Assembly: GCF_036850765.1 (NCBI RefSeq) | Contig: NC_089494.1 | Location: forward strand, 229,976,779 to 230,040,778 | Reading direction: 5' to 3' | DNA length: 64,000 nucleotides | DNA from: Saccopteryx bilineata | Lineage: Eukaryota; Chordata; Mammalia; Chiroptera; Emballonuridae | Notes under the pieces: model-generated | Told to the model about the DNA's origin: nothing | Databases searched by the model: none | Seen by the model: only the letters and a program-made list of their open reading frames with translations | Part shown: in pieces, positions 23,733 through 35,870 of the stretch | Position numbering within the stretch: the stretch's first letter is position 1 | Layout: the number at the start of each line of letters is the position of its first letter | Made by a program: the position numbers and the translations under genes

Positions 23733-23864
23733 AGCTGAAGCCCTTTCTCTGCATCTTGGATGATTAACACCTAAATGCTTCATTCTCAAAACTGCTCACG
23801 AGTCCCACAGTCAGGATTAGATGATCCAAGTTACCACCAAGAAATTACTGTCTTGAATTCTACG
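23733..23864 (+). CDS. Candidate exon E1 (ATG 23775), unidentified gene
   Basis: The segment is preceded by the acceptor-like 'ttgttttcttcag' and followed by 'tacg|gtaaga', a good donor. An in-frame TAA lies immediately before the ATG at 23775. From there 30 codons stay open to the donor and end in phase 0. The peptide is polar and not low complexity; it begins MLHSQNCSR and ends EITVLNST. It is not in a repeat. I do not recognise the protein. It could be a first coding exon, or a chance splice-like open segment. Confidence 0.45.
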
Positions 23865-26160
23865 GTAAGATTATAGTAATAAAGACTAAATAGTGACAGT
23901 GAGGTTTAAAAATCTTTTAAAATGCTTTATTTGAGCTATTACCGTCTATTATAATTTCTTAATCCGGTAACTATCATACCCAGAGTTCAAAATTGTGATA
24001 ATCAGCCAAGGTTCTTCCACATGCCAGCATGCAAACAAGCCTTAGAGCATTTCCTCCTTGGAAGTGTCAGCAGTAAAGGATACAATTTAGTGGCGGGAAT
24101 GCCGTGCTTTTTCCTGGCTGTGTGTTTCAGGTGGGTCCTCCAGAAGCTGAAACTTAAAAGTAGTTTGGCTTCCAGGGTGTTTATTAGGGATCAGCATGTA
24201 TTCAGGGAGGTGGTGCAGAAGCAGGTTGGGCTGAGGAAACTGGACTGCAGGGCAGGCTCAGCAAAGCCTTGGCCAACCCTCCAGGGGTTGTATTTGTGAG
24301 TTTCTTTCCCTTGGTAAGAAGCAAGGTTCCTGGGAGATAGCGACATATCATCAATGCCTGTACATCTTGCACAGGCCACGATAAAAGTTGCGCAGCAAAT
24401 ATCTGTCAAACAAAGGAAATCTGAGAAAAATCTTGTGATTTCTTCAATGATATCCACTCCTTACCCTTTGCTTCCCCCGTTGAAAGTGCGGTTTAGAATG
24501 GTGGCGCTAACAGTGAACAGACATTAAGGTAACTTGCCCTCTATAATCAGCATGTGCTATATACCGTTATGTTTCTGGGCTCCATAGATAAGGAAGGCCT
24601 GAAAAGGAACTTCAGGAAAACTGTAAACCTAAGTTTTGAAAAACATAAGAGCATATCCATAAAGAGGAAGGAAAAACCCCAAACAAACCTAGAAGACACA
24701 GTGGTAACCTCTGGGCTATTAAGGCATGCGAATCGTGGCTCTAACTGGTTGTTTCTTCTGTGTGAGTGGAATAGTTGATCAGATACTGAATTAGTATCCT
24801 TTCATGTTCAAGGGTTAAGAGAGAACCTATTTCTAAGAAGCATTTTAAAAAATCAATATGTTTTCCTGGTAGGTGCTTTCTTGCTTTAAGGCAGGTTTAA
24901 GTCCTGTGCTTGACTTCCTTCTTTTTCCCCTCCTTTTCCTGTCGGATTCCCTGAGGCAGGGTTTGTATTAATCAATCCTCTAACTTTTCTCTGAACCTTT
25001 AATACTATATTAATGCTTTACATGTTCAGCATTACATGTAAATGAATATCTTTTAAATAATGAAATAAAGAGGAATTGACTTTGTAATTAATGTGGTAGG
25101 AAAATGAGGATTAAAAACTCAGTAATTTGTTTTTTCATTACAGTGTTTCCTGATATATCTATATGTATCTATATAGAGAGAGACAAAATTTTATGCTTCA
25201 AATTCTAAAGTATGTAAATCATTTTTTTCATGTTGAGAAGAATGAGATTGTGCTTGTGTTTCACTAAGTGAATCACATTTGATTTTTTAAAATTATTTTA
25301 AAACGTATATCCTCAAAGTTATAATTTGATTACTTAGGTAGTTTATGCCTTATCTATTCTCTTTGGTTTTTCATTTCCTTCTCGCTTACTTAATATCCCC
25401 ACCAGAGGGCAGGCAAAGGAAGGCAAAGAGGAAGGTATTACTATCAGCTCTCAAAGTTGTAGTAGGCACCTTCTACTCTGGGACATTTTGTCATGCTTCT
25501 GGATCACATTAAGCAATAGGACCAACTACATTAGCCATTTAAAAATATTTAGTAGAGTGCTCAGTTATTTAGAAAGTATATGGCTTTACTCAATTAAATA
25601 ATTGTACTTTAAATCTATATTTTTAGACCCATATATTGTAAATTATCACTTTTTTGGGGGTAATTATGCCAAGGTTTCCATTGTTACTATTGATTGTGAT
25701 GAGAACTATTTTTGTTTTTGAAAGTACATTGGAATGTTCATAATACAACACTCTTTTCATGAATCAAGTTCATGAATATTCCTTTCATGTCCGATAAAAC
25801 TGATGTTTCTGAGTTCTGGTAATGAATTTTTGGAATGATAAGAATAATCTTTTAAATACAAGTTAGTTTTACACTTTAGCTGTAAGTTTATTTAAAAGGA
25901 CAACACACCTCAGGCTAAAGTAAATTTGTCTTAACATTATCACAGTATATAAGTTTTCAAACTCTAAATGTTAAGCTAGATAGTTGCTAAACATTTTATG
26001 GTCTATTACTGTTAACACCCATTGTAGATGTGCAAGTATGTGTATATGTGAACTGCCATTTCATGGTTGATAGCTGTTTGGTTTGTTATCAGTATGAGCA
26101 GCAAATGTCCTAAAAATCAGCTCTAAAACACCTGGCGTTTGACCTACTGGCGTTTAGCAC
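23865..26160. other. Unassigned sequence between candidate exons E1 and E2
   Basis: No supported gene. 24150-24480 reads as possible old antisense LTR sequence ('agggtgtttattagggatca'), but not firmly. The rest is AT-rich with no repeat I can name. Confidence 0.4.
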
Positions 26161-26174
26161 CACCTAAACTCACA

Positions 26175-26204
26175 TGACGTTTCTTTGCTCTTTGACATAA
26201 ATAG
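26175..26204 (+). promoter_or_regulatory. CRE-half-site and TATA-like pair upstream of exon E2
   Basis: 'TGACGT' (26175-26180) is a cAMP-response-element half site. 'ATAAATAG' (26197-26204) is TATA-like. The spacing would place a start site near 26230, about 55 bases before the ATG of exon E2. Both motifs are short and could occur by chance. Confidence 0.3.
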
Positions 26205-26261
26205 TGTACCTTATCTTCTCATCACGGAAATTGGTACAAGCACCTTTCTCTGTGCTTGTAG

Positions 26262-26489
26262 GTCTAGCAATGTAGAAGAACCTTATAATGGATTTTTTAA
26301 AACGAGTTGTTCCTCCCATTCTTTCGAGAGATGTGGTTTTGGATACTAGAGATAGTTTTCAGGAACATTCCCCAAGATTACTGAAGATGAGACGTCTTAG
26401 TTTGCTTTCTGCAGAGAAGACTGTAGATGAGGAAGATGGAGTCAATTTCTGTCACAGTAATTATGACAAAAACCACCATCAACAGCTAG
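26262..26489 (+). CDS. Candidate exon E2 (ATG 26288), unidentified gene
   Basis: An in-frame TAG at 26273 precedes an ATG at 26288 with A at -3 and G at +4 (strong Kozak). 67 codons stay open to the donor 'cagctag|gtaaagt' at 26489, ending in phase 1. The peptide starts MDFLKRVVPP, contains KMRRLSLLS (a PKA-type RRxS site) and then an acidic EKTVDEEDG segment. It looks like normal protein, not repeat translation. An acceptor-like 'tctctgtgcttgtag' lies at 26247-26261, so it could be internal with a 5' UTR part, or be transcribed from the TATA-like site upstream. Gene not recognised. Confidence 0.5.
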
Positions 26490-28151
26490 GTAAAGTAAAA
26501 ATGTAACGTCTTCAATTCTTTGAAGAGTATTTTAGGAAAGAATTTTTAGTAATATGAATTCTAGTGAGCATAAATCTTTATTTTGGAAACCAAGTTTAAA
26601 TATTAAAAAATGTTTAATATGGTAATTTTTTTAAATCTAAATGTTTTAGTATCAAATTTTTGCTTTGAGTTTAGATGGAGAAATATTGATGCTATAAATC
26701 AAGATAAAGCCATTAATCAAGTTTACGGTTTGATGATCTTTGGAAAATATGTTATACTTATTGAAAAAATGTTATAACCCATAGAATATATAAATGGAAA
26801 ACAAAATAATGAATTTTATCTATACTATAGAAACCATATATTTTGTTTTAAAAATATGCCCCATTCTTTTCTAAAGATAGTGAATATTTGGGGTGAAATA
26901 TTTAAAAAGTTTCATATTTGAATATAATCATGATTATTTTGTGTCACAGTACCTTAATTTCATATACTCTTGCTAAGTTAAATTTAATGCCTTTTAAAGT
27001 TTGAGCAAATGATACTTATTCAGTGTTAGGAGGAAAATCAGTTTTACATATAAATAGCAAATATTAAAAGGAAAATCCTTTAGGAAGAAATGGAAAAATG
27101 CTGTAAGCTTTTATGATTTTTACTAAAACACTATAAAATGTTCTGTATGATTATGAATTCTTTTTATTTTGGGGAATAAATAACTACTCATGTAAATCAA
27201 TATAACATTTAGTGGAAATAAGAAAGTTTCTGTAAACCCTTCTCAGGTTTAATATATATCTCACAGCTGTTTTCAATGAATATTTTAATATATATATATG
27301 TTTTTATTTATAGAATTTAAAAATGAAGTTTACAATCCAAACTGTTCTGATATCTGCCTTTTCATTAGATACATCATAAACATCTTTCTGCTTCATTTAA
27401 AGTACAGTTCATTGTGTGGATATAATAATTTATTCAATCAGTCCTTTATTAAGGAATATTTAGAATGAATTTTTAGTTATTAAAAATAGTCCATTTATAT
27501 AACACATTATATTATTGTGTGATTGCTCCTTAATATAAATTTCTGTGTGCATTTAAAATTTTGGTAGGCAATGCCAAGTTACCTTTAAAAACTTTTAAAA
27601 TTTAAGTTCCTCAGGTTTGAACTCGTGTCCCTATTTCTTTGTGTTTTCCCTAGCGCTGTTTTTTGTCAGTTTAAAAATCAGGGTTGTATTTGTGAGAAAC
27701 AGTACTTTCTGTTTTATAAATAGCAATTATGTAAAAGAAAGAAAAAGTTTAAAGTTTTTAAGTTTAAAAAAGAAATTTATATTGATATCTACAATGTACT
27801 GGTATTGTAAGGATTTTTGTTTAACATACTATTCACTTGTTTGAATGCTGATGTGGCAACGAGGTAGATTCAGTTAAAATCTGTAACTCCCTCAGCACTT
27901 AGTTTTGTGTTCAATCATGCATGTATGCAAATGTGAAAAATATGTATATATTAATATGTGCAGTTATTTAAATTATTAAATACTTTCTTTGCCTTTGACT
28001 TTCAGTCTTCAGTTATTTTCTTTACCACAGCCTGTGCATGTGGACTTGTCATTTAAATGTATGCCCATTAGTTTAACATGGTTCCTTTTATTATTATTAT
28101 TTTTTAAAAAAGCTATTGCATATTTTTGAGTATAGCATACATGTTATTAAA
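26490..28151. other. AT-rich sequence with a weak old L1 relic
   Basis: 27370-27600 resembles antisense L1 ('aagtacagttcattgtgtgg'). The remainder is AT-rich with no gene. TA-rich runs occur near 27280-27305. Confidence 0.4.
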
Positions 28152-29288
28152 TGTAATAATTAGATTTTTCCCTCTTTTTACAAATTGAATTTATTGGGTT
28201 ACATTGGTTCACAAAACTAAACAGGTTTCAAGTGTTCAACTTACTAAAACCTCGCCTGCACACTGCATTGTGTGCCTGTCACCCAGCAGAGTGTCTTTTC
28301 GCCCCATCTCCTCCCCCTTTGCCCACCTCCACCTCCCTCCCACCCCCCATTCCCTCTCTCCATCACCACCCTGTTGTGTGTATCTATGTGGTGTGTGCAT
28401 GTTTTCTGGCTGATCCCTTTGCCTTCTTTCATCCAGCTCTCTCACCGCCCTCCCCTCTGACAGCTGTCCGTCTATCCCATGTGTCCATGCCTCTGTTTCT
28501 ATTTTGTTTGTCAGTTTATCTTGTTCATTACATTCCACATATACGTGAGATCATTCGGTATTTATCTTCATGTGGCTGGCTTTTTTCACTTAGCCAAATA
28601 ATCTGTAGGACCATCAGTGGTGTTGCAAAAGGTAAAATTTCCTTTCTTTTTTTCATGGCCAAGTAGTATTCCACTGTTTATACCACAGCTTTCTTTATCC
28701 ACTCATCTACTGATGGACACATGGACTGTTTGTAGATTTTGGCTATTGTAAATAATGCTGCAGTAAACATAGGGTTGCATATATTCTTTAGAATTAGTGT
28801 TTGGGTTGTTTTGATACATTCTCAGAAGTGAGGTTGCTGGGTTAAAATGCAGTTTTTGTTAAATTTTTTGAGATCATTCCAGACTGTTTACCACAGTGGC
28901 TTGCACCAATCTGCATTCTTACCAACAGTGAATGAGTTTCCTTTTCTTCACACCCTCACCAGCAGTTGTTGTTTATTGATTTGTTAATGAACGCCATTCT
29001 GACAGTTGTGAGGTGATACCTCATTGTGGTTTTAATTTGCATTTTTCTGATGATTAGTGACATTGAGCATTTTTTCACATATCTATTGGCCATCTCTCTG
29101 TGTTCTTTGTAGAAGTATCTATTCAGGTCCTTTGCATTTTTAAAAATTGTATTGTTTGTCTTCTTGGTGCTGAGTTGTATAAATTATTTATATATTTTGG
29201 AAATTAATCCCTTATCAGATGTATCATTGGCAAATATGTTCTCCCATTCAGTGGGCTCTCTTTTCCATTTTGTTGATGGTTTTTTCTT

Positions 29289-29632
29289 TGTTTCTTTTTC
29301 TTTTTTTACAGTGACAGAGTCAGAGAGAGAGACACATAGGGACAGACAGATGGGAAGGGAGAGAGATGAGAAGTATCAATTCTTTGTTGTGGCACCTTAG
29401 TTCATTGATTGCTTTCTCATTTGTGCCTTGACCGTGGGGCTACAGTTAAGCCAGTGACCCCCTACTCAAGCCAGCAACCATGGGGTCATGTCTGTGATCC
29501 CACACTCAAGTCAGAAACCCTGTGCTCAAGCTGGTGAGCCCGTGCTCAAGCCAGCAACCTTGGGGTTTTGAACCTGGGTCCTCTGCGTCCTAGTCCAACG
29601 CTCTATCCACTGCACCACTACCTGGTCAGGCT
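29289..29632 (-). mobile_element. tRNA-derived SINE type A, antisense, inside the L1
   Basis: A T-rich end, 'gagaagtatcaattctttg', 'accgtggggctacagttaag', 'gggttttgaacctgggtcc' and head 'actgcaccactacctggtc'. Flanking L1 text 'ttgatggttt' occurs on both sides (about 29272 and 29632), so L1 sequence was duplicated as the target site. The SINE is therefore younger than the L1. Confidence 0.93.
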
Positions 29633-30318
29633 TGATGGTTTCTTTTGCTGTGCAAAAGCTTTTTAGTTTGATGTAGTCCCATTTGTTTATTTTTTTGTTT
29701 CCCTTGCCTGAGGAGATATATCAGCAAAAATACCACTACAAGAGATGTCTGATATTTTATTTCCTATGTCTTATTCTAGGATTTTTATGGTTTTGCTACT
29801 TACATTTAAATTTTTTATTCATTCTGAGTTTATTCTTGTGTGTGGTGTATGTTGGTGGTCTAGTTTCTTTTTTTCTTTCTTCTTCTTTTTCTTCTTTCTT
29901 TCTTTGTTCTTTTTTTTTTTGCATGTTCCTGTCCAGTTTTCCTAACACCATTTATTGAAGAACCGTCTTTACTCCAGTGTATACTCTTGCCTCCTTTGTC
30001 AAATATTAATTCACCATAAAGTCATGGGTTTATTACTGGCACTTCTGTTCTGTTCCATTGATCTGTATGCCTCTTTTTATGCCAGTACCAGTCTGTTTTG
30101 ACTACAGTGGTCTTGTATAGTTTGATATCTGTGGTGTGATACCTCCAACTTTGTTTTTATTCCTCAAGATTGGTGAGGCTATTTGGGTCTTTTTGGTTCC
30201 ATATAAATTTTTGGAATATTTGTTCTAGATCTTTGAAATATGACACTGGTAATTAAATAGGTATTTTATAGATTGCTTTGGGTAGAATGAAATATTTAAT
30301 GATCTTAATTTTTCTAAT

Positions 30319-30723
30319 TCATGAACATGATATATATTTCCACTTATTTGTATCTTCCTCAGTTTCTTTCTTCAATATCCTATAATTTCCTAAGTACAGG
30401 GTTTTACCTCCTTGATTAAATTCATTCCTAAGTACCTTATTTTTTGTTATTGTTGCAATAGTAAATGGGATTATTTTCTGAATTTCTCTTTCTGGTAGTT
30501 TATTATTGGTGTATAAAAATGCTACTGATTTCTGAATATTAATTTTGTATCCTGCTACTTTGCCATATTCATTTATTAAATCTAGTAGTTTTTTGGTGGA
30601 TTCTTTAGGGTTTTCTATGTACCAAATCCTGTCATCTGGAATAATGACTTTTATTTCCTCCTTTCTGATTTGGATGCCTTTTATTTCTTCTTCTTGTCTG
30701 ATTGCTTTGGCTAGGACTTCCAA
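30319..30723 (-). pseudogene. L1 ORF2 reverse-transcriptase remnant
   Basis: A 134-codon open frame on the - strand covers the RT palm/thumb region of L1 ORF2. '[13 protein letters not shown]', '[18 protein letters not shown]' and '[17 protein letters not shown]' are hallmark ORF2 text. The catalytic box normally reads FADD; here it is 'IPDD' with one residue fewer, so the site is damaged. The upstream fingers domain, endonuclease and ORF1 are absent because the element is truncated at 30802. Confidence 0.93.
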
Positions 30724-30819
30724 GTACTATGTTGAATAAGAGTGGTAAAAGCAGATGTCCTTGTCATGTTCCTTAGGTTAAGGGAAACACTTTTGTTTTT
30801 GCTGTAATAATTAGATTTT

Positions 30820-31738
30820 GTAATTTAAATTAATTTTTATATAAGCACTTAATTTATGATTAAAAAATTTTCCTAGTATCTTTTTACCAGCCACAGTAAA
30901 AACAGAACAAAATCATGGAGTACTGAAGGATCTATTGTCTGAAGTTTCAGAGGCTATTAGTGTTTTCTGGAACAATCTCCTCTAGTTTCTCTCCAAAAAT
31001 AAAATTCAACATTAGGGAATGACAAAATTAATTTAAAGGACTTCTTTTGCAATTTCTGTAGAAAGATTTGGTTTTAAAAATTTTGTGTCTTAAATCTCAG
31101 TTCACTGATCAAAGTCCTTTTCTTGAATCCCCAGATTTGATACGAAGGTGATATTGTATTTAGGAACCCACATGGTTGAAACTAGTATTGACTGGTTACT
31201 TGCAACTCAGCATGAATGAATTTTACTTCCTGATTACTGGTGGTCTTGGGAGAGAAATAATGGTCAGAAATCATACTGATATGACTGGGTACAATTCTTC
31301 TGAAGAGCGTTTACAGTTTTGTTCATTTTATGAAAGGAGAAATCAATATTATGAAGGTATTTCATATCAGTAATGCAAAGAAAGAACTACTATTTAGGGA
31401 GGAAAACTGATGTAATTTATTTAGATCAGTGATTTTCAACTTCTTTAATTGTTAATCAAAATTTAAAGTTATTTCTGAAGGATATTAAGGAGCTTGAAAA
31501 ATGGATTAATAGTTGTACTTTTGTGAGAAAAAATCAACTGAGACTAAGTTAGTTTCAATATACATATAGAAATTTACCTTCTACTTTCAACTCTACAAGT
31601 ATTTGTAGATGCTTATGGTTTTCCTAACAAAAATATGTGTAGAATTTTGTAGTATTTGCTGGGGTTGATATTTTGAAGGATATGTTTTGTTGCTTTTGAT
31701 ACTCTTTTTTTTAGTGTTTACCTTTCTCTAAATACTAA
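30820..31738. other. Unassigned sequence
   Basis: No supported gene or repeat. A 65-codon frame at 31176-31373 begins at a non-ATG codon and lacks splice context. Confidence 0.4.
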
Positions 31739-31748
31739 GTAACTTAAT

Positions 31749-31785
31749 TTTATTTTTTAAAGAAAATTTTTATTGATTTTTTTTT

Positions 31786-31826
<41 letters not shown>

Positions 31827-31946
31827 GGAGAGAGGGAGATACAGGAACATAGACCTGTTCCTGTATGTACCCTGATCGGGGATTAAACTGGCAACCTTTG
31901 CACTTTAGGACAATGCTCTAACTAACCGAGCTATCTAGCCAGGGCT
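31749..31946 (-). mobile_element. tRNA-derived SINE (Ves-like type E), antisense
   Basis: T-rich end, (GA)n, 'cctgttcctgtatgtaccct', 'gggattaaactggcaacct', 'aaccgagctatctagccagg'. The TSD 'gtaacttaat' is at 31739-31748 and 31947-31956. This shorter body recurs, more diverged, at 34262 and 37209. Confidence 0.9.
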
Positions 31947-32191
31947 GTAACTTAATATTTTAGAAGTTTTATAGAAATTCTCAAACATTGAATTTATCAG
32001 AAACCCTCTATTTCTCTGTAAAATATATTAATTAACAAATGCTTATAGTACACCAAACTGTTCAAATTCTCTGCCACCATTTCTGCTCCCAACAGGTTGA
32101 GTTGTATACTTACCAAGAGTTGGTTATGTTCTAAACCAAACCTATTTACACCAATTATACTTATAGTACTTGTGATCCTATACTGTAATTA

Positions 32192-32547
32192 TTTTTTTTT
32201 AAATTATTATTATTTTTTTGTATTTTTCTGAAGTTGGAAACAGGGAGGCAGTCAGACAGACTCCCGCATGCGCCCGACCGGGATCTACCTGGCACGCCCA
32301 CCAGGGGGCGATGCTCTGCCCATCTGGGGCATCGCTCTGTTGCAACCAGAGCCATTCTAGCACCTGAGGCAGAGGCCATGGAGCCATCCTCAGTGCCCGG
32401 GGCCAACTTTGCTCCAATGGAGCCTTGGCTGCGGGACGGGAAGAGAGAGACAGAGAGAAAGGAGAGGGGGAGGGGTGGAGAAGCAGATGGGCGCTTCTCC
32501 TGTGTGCTCTGGCCGGGAATGGAATCCGGGACTCCTGCACGCCAGGC
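32192..32547 (-). mobile_element. tRNA-derived SINE type C, antisense, head-truncated
   Basis: The body matches other type-C copies, but the tRNA head stops at 'gcacgccaggc', so the A box is missing. A perfect 18-bp TSD 'gatcctatactgtaatta' (32174-32191 and 32548-32565) shows the copy inserted truncated. Confidence 0.96.
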
Positions 32548-32565
32548 GATCCTATACTGTAATTA

Positions 32566-33191
32566 GATATTACATAAGTTAGTAAAAGTATGAGACTGAA
32601 AGAAAAGTGCTGTTGTGGTGTAAGCAAAGTTGAATACTTTGATCAAACCACATACTAGTGAATTTCTAAAAAAATTTGCTATTGAATTACATGTAGGCCA
32701 TAGAATTGTATATGAATGGAAGGAATTTGCCCTTAGATATCTTCAATTACTCCTCCACTTTGAAGATCTTGAAACTGGAAATTGTAGATGATGTACATGG
32801 GTTGGATATTAGGCAAGAAACCAATTATGTTATTAGCAAATTCACCATAAGAGGCAGGTACTTGGCACTACATTAAAAGACTAGGGAATAAACTTGGATT
32901 TTGTATTTAAGTTAAAATAAAACCATTAGTGGACTTATAGATCCCCTTTGATTCTTACCTTAATGAAGGTTTTTGATTATATGATTAGCCAATAATGTAG
33001 TTTATAATAAAGAAACTCTACTGTATATAATTGTGTAATTTTACAATTTTGTTAAAGAAGTAAATCATTTGCTGTCCCTAGTCCTTAAGAAAAAAGAATC
33101 CAAAGGTTTGTGTATTTATATGTTATTTTATTAATAAGCTGCTTAAATATTCATATTTGGTTTAGTCATAGTCATGTGATCAATGACTGAT
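32566..33191. other. Unassigned AT-rich sequence
   Basis: No gene or recognisable element. Confidence 0.45.
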
Positions 33192-33207
33192 TTCACTAAC
33201 AAATTTA

Positions 33208-33630
33208 CTTATTTATTTATTATTATTTTTCTTTCTTTTTCTTTTTTTTTTCATTTTTCTGAAGCTGGAAACAGGGAGAGACAGTCAGACTCCCGCATGC
33301 GCCCAACCGGGATCCACCCGGCACGCCCACCAGGGGCGATGCTCTGCCCACCAGGGGGCGATGCTCTGCCCATCCTGGGTGTCACCATGTTGCGACCAGA
33401 GCCACTCTAGCGCCTGAGGCAGAGGCCACAGAGCCATCCCCAGCGTCCGGGCCATCTTTGCTCCAATGGAGCCTTGGCTGCGGGAGGGGAAGAGAGAGAC
33501 AGAGAGGAAAGCGCGGCGGAGAGGTGGGGAAGCAAATGGGCACTTCTCCTGTGTGCCCTGGCCGGGAATCGAACCCGGGTCCTCCACACACTAGGCCGAT
33601 GCTCTACCGCTGAGCCAACCGGCCAGGGCA
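33208..33630 (-). mobile_element. tRNA-derived SINE type C with internal duplication, antisense
   Basis: Full length, with B box 'gggaatcgaacccgggt' and head 'gccaaccggccagggca' in antisense. The TSD 'ttcactaacaaattta' is at 33192-33207 and 33631-33646. The block 'gcccaccagggggcgatg' occurs twice in tandem at about 33324-33366, a feature shared with the copy at 56811 but absent from other type-C copies here. Confidence 0.96.
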
Positions 33631-33646
33631 TTCACTAACAAATTTA

Positions 33647-34261
33647 GTAGAATTGGCATAAGAATAGGTAGTATCTAGCCTGAGATATGGAAGTCAGTGG
33701 GGAGAAAATGCCCTCCACTGATTCAGACTATACCACCATGTTGTCTGACCATTGAAGAACAATCAATGCTAGGCATAGTAATGAGTCAGATCCTAAGAAC
33801 CAGGCAGTGTGTTTCCACAGTCTCACTATTGTGACAGCTGCAAAGTCCCTGTATCTCTAGGATTAGGCTATTTTTATTCTGATGGAATCAACCTTAATTT
33901 TGTTGTTGTTCATTCTGTTTGGAGTCAAGAATAAATAAGTATAAATATAAAATTTATTTTTATAATTCACCAAGACCAGAGATAATGATATATTGAACAG
34001 AACTCAGTATATATCAACATTAAGTATGAAAGGAATTGTTGAGTACCATCTGTATTCCAGGCACTGTTTTCTTATTTCACCAATAAGTGGGATGGTATAG
34101 TTTGCCTACCTCTTTAGTGCATTCTGGTCTCCTTTCCTCCTCAACTAGAATATAAGGTGAGCATATATAAGGACTTTGCTCTGACTCCTGTTATGTTCCA
34201 GGGCTTGGAACAGAATAGTTGCTCAGTAAATATTGGTTGAATGAGCAATGTTATCTAAGTT
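33647..34261. other. Mostly unassigned; L2/MIR-like end at 34180-34255
   Basis: 'gttgctcagtaaatattggt' and 'tgaatgag' form a MIR/L2 3'-end pattern. The rest is unassigned. Confidence 0.5.
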
Positions 34262-34442
34262 GTCTTTTCTTTTAATTCAGTTTTATTGATTGATTTTGAG
34301 AGAGAGAGAGAGAGAGAAACATAGATTTGTTCCACTTATTTATGCATTCATTTGTTGATACTTGTATGTGCCTTGACCTGGGATAAAACACAACATTGGC
34401 AAATTGGGATGACACTAACCAACCTTGCTACTCAGCCAGGGC
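34262..34442 (-). mobile_element. Ves-like SINE (type E), antisense, diverged
   Basis: 'ttttattgattgattttgag', (GA)n, 'cttgtatgtgccttgacct', then a degraded head ending 'ctactcagccagggct'. Same layout as 31749. Confidence 0.8.
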
Positions 34443-34493
34443 TCTAAGTGAAAACCAAGTGAGATAGGTTGATAAACAAAGTGTTTGGTTTTA

Positions 34494-34676
34494 AGATTTA
34501 TTTATTCAATTTAGAGAGGGGGGAGAGAGAGGAAAAGGAAGAAAGGAGAGAAGGAAGGGAGGAGCAGGAAGCATCAACTCCCATATGTGTCTTGACCAGG
34601 CAAGCCCAGGGTTTCAAACCAGTGACCTCAGCTTTCTAGGTCTATGCTTTATCCACTGCGCCACCACATGTGAGGC
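34494..34676 (-). mobile_element. tRNA-derived SINE type B, antisense
   Basis: Purine-rich tail, 'aagcatcaactcccatatgt', 'caggcaagcccagggtttc' and the head 'gcgccaccacatgtgaggc'. Confidence 0.9.
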
Positions 34677-35858
34677 TTATACAGAGTTTTAAAAGTTCAT
34701 GGAGGCTTCAACCAAATTATTTCAGGTTTTTAGCTACTAGTCTGTATAGTCATACCATTGTTTTAAATTCAAGTATTAGCCCTTTCTCCTCCATCTCACT
34801 GCAGTGTTGATGTTTTTGAATTTTTATATATAAAGAGTTTTTTAAAAGGCTAATTGTATCTACCAAGGTTAATTGTTCCATTAAAGAATGTACAGTTTTT
34901 TGGGTGCTTTTGTTTTAATAAACTGTATTTTCATAGGAAACAACATTAATTCCAGTATATATTAAGCATTACTTTTTGAGACTCTTTCACTTTAAGTAAC
35001 AGTTGATAATTATTTTATAACAGTCTTTAGGTAAGCTGATTAAGGGAATAGCTGTTTCACATGACTATTAGAAAACCAGTCAAGAGATGCATATTGAGAT
35101 ACCATTTTCATTTCAGTACAAAGTGTTAATAATAACTCCATGGGTTATAAACATTTAAATAGGATACTGGTATAACTCCCCAGGTATCCAGGACTTTTCT
35201 CACTAGCCAGAATAACACAAAATGTAGCACTTGTTAAAAATTCCAAAAGCCTTAGGCTGCTGACTACATTTGACTAGTAAAGAAAGAGGAGTGCTAGTTG
35301 TTACTAAGATCTTTTAAATAATTGAGATTTTCAGTTTCGTCTTTTGCAGAACCATTGCCCCTCAGTAGAAGAGCTTGTTTTTTGTTTGACACGTTGCGTA
35401 TTGGACAGAGGAATAGCATGCAGACTGTTTCTTTTTAGAACAGAATGAGATGGGCAAAGAGTTAAATTTTCAGCAAATCTAAATTATTATTATTATTATT
35501 ATTATTTTAATACTAGGTTATTAACAGAGAGTTTAGAGAATGATCTGATAGAACACTGAGGTGAGGTAGGTTTTCTTCTGACACTTCAAATGCATGAAGT
35601 GGTAACAGAACGAAGGTGATGGAGAGTTATTTGCAATTCAGATGTGATAAAAAGTTTGTTCGGCTGGACAATGTCCTGGAAGAACATGAGCTCAAAATAA
35701 TAATCTGTCTGCTATGGAATTTCTGGCCTGACCCAAATGATACCTTGTACTCACCGTGTGTGAAGGTGTTTGGGAATTCTCCTTGCTTATACAAAGGGGA
35801 TTTGAAGAGTGGGCTTTTGTCATCAAATCAAGTAGGTTTTCTTGTGTACGAGGGCCTT
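34677..35858. other. Unassigned sequence with (TTA)n near 35485
   Basis: A short ATT triplet run lies at 35484-35506. A frame at 35616-35861 has no splice sites or recognisable domain. Confidence 0.4.
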
Positions 35859-35870
35859 TAGAGGATTTTT

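Larger units (their letters stand above)
28152..30819 (-). mobile_element. L1 retrotransposon, antisense, 5'-truncated, with 17-bp TSD
   Basis: The direct repeat 'tgtaataattagatttt' is at 28152-28168 and 30803-30819. Between them, in antisense, lie the L1 3' UTR (28180-28600) and the 3' part of ORF2 ending in the reverse-transcriptase domain. About 350 bp of the span is a later SINE (29289-29632). The insert is about 2.6 kb against roughly 6 kb for a full L1, so it was truncated on insertion. It has accumulated stops and frameshifts and cannot move on its own. Confidence 0.95.
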
